From contig NW_004454282.1 in NCBI RefSeq assembly GCF_000283155.1, forward strand, positions 2,973,939-3,037,938: a stretch of 64,000 nucleotides of DNA, given 5' to 3'. Position numbers and translations under genes: made by a program. The notes under the pieces were generated by a model. It saw only the letters and a program-made list of their open reading frames with translations. It was not told the origin of the DNA and did not search any database. Source of the DNA: Ceratotherium simum simum (lineage: Eukaryota > Chordata > Mammalia > Perissodactyla > Rhinocerotidae). Every line of letters starts with the position of its first letter. Positions within the stretch are counted from its first letter, which is position 1. Shown here in pieces: positions 63,808-64,000 of the stretch.

Positions 63808-64000
63808 GACAGCTATCATTTACTGAGCACCTACTGTGTGCCTAAGGTACTCGCCTAGGCCTTTGCATACGTGGCCTCCCTTCATCTTTGCAAACCTTCA
63901 AGAGGGGTCTAATTTCCTCCTGGCTCAAAAGGACACTGAGGCTCAGAGAGGGAAGGTGCCTTGTCCCCTGACACCGTCAGTTGGGAGAAGAGCTGGGATT
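63808..64000 (-). mobile_element. MIR, cut by window edge
   Basis: 'catttactgagcacctactg', 'gacactgaggctcagagagg' and 'ggagaagagctgggatt' follow reverse MIR order to the last base. Confidence 0.9.

Overview
The window is ordinary nuclear DNA from a placental mammal, almost certainly a perissodactyl and most likely an equid. The evidence is eight tRNA-derived SINEs of the ERE type (equine repetitive element), most with long flanking duplications, and one short, young-looking L1 tail of equine type. The rest is a typical mammalian mix of ancient MIR, L2, L1M, MLT1 and hAT (MER20/MER5A-type) fossils and microsatellites. Nothing bacterial, viral-genomic or CRISPR-like is present.

I cannot support a single intact protein-coding gene. 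The long open frames are chance frames in GC-rich or low-complexity DNA, or lie inside repeats. The best gene-like signals are (i) a CpG island at about 22.2-22.6 kb with an RFX X-box, a CRE-like site and a nearby CTCF-like site, probably a promoter of unknown direction, and (ii) a minus-strand candidate retrocopy or terminal exon at about 52.8-53.8 kb that ends in AATAAA followed by a purine-rich tail.

Layout: 0-21 kb is a dense patchwork of MIR and L2 fragments in both orientations with GC-rich unassigned islands, a (CA)n, a 325-bp purine tract, and a cluster of hAT fossils at 16.3-17.1 kb. 21.9-25.5 kb holds the CpG island, a long hAT fossil and a unique G-rich block. 25.6-27.6 kb has an inverted ERE pair and an L1 tail nested in an older L1. 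28-38 kb shows layered insertions: MIR in L1, MLT1 in MIR twice, ERE in an older repeat. 38-52.5 kb carries the other EREs, a nearly 1-kb antisense L2 containing a Z-DNA-prone repeat, a unique AT-rich block at 47.4-48.1 kb, and an inverted ERE pair at 51.7-52.5 kb. 52.7-64 kb has the candidate retrocopy, an L1 ORF2 remnant, a solitary retroviral LTR with matching 4-bp flanks, a CTCF-like site and GC-rich unassigned sequence.

The window reads as intergenic or intronic. Boundaries of MIR, L2 and L1M fossils were set by eye against remembered consensus patterns and are good to roughly 20-40 bases. ERE, young L1, MER20 and solo LTR edges rest on flanking duplications and are tighter. Strand '+' for a repeat means its usual consensus reads on the given strand.
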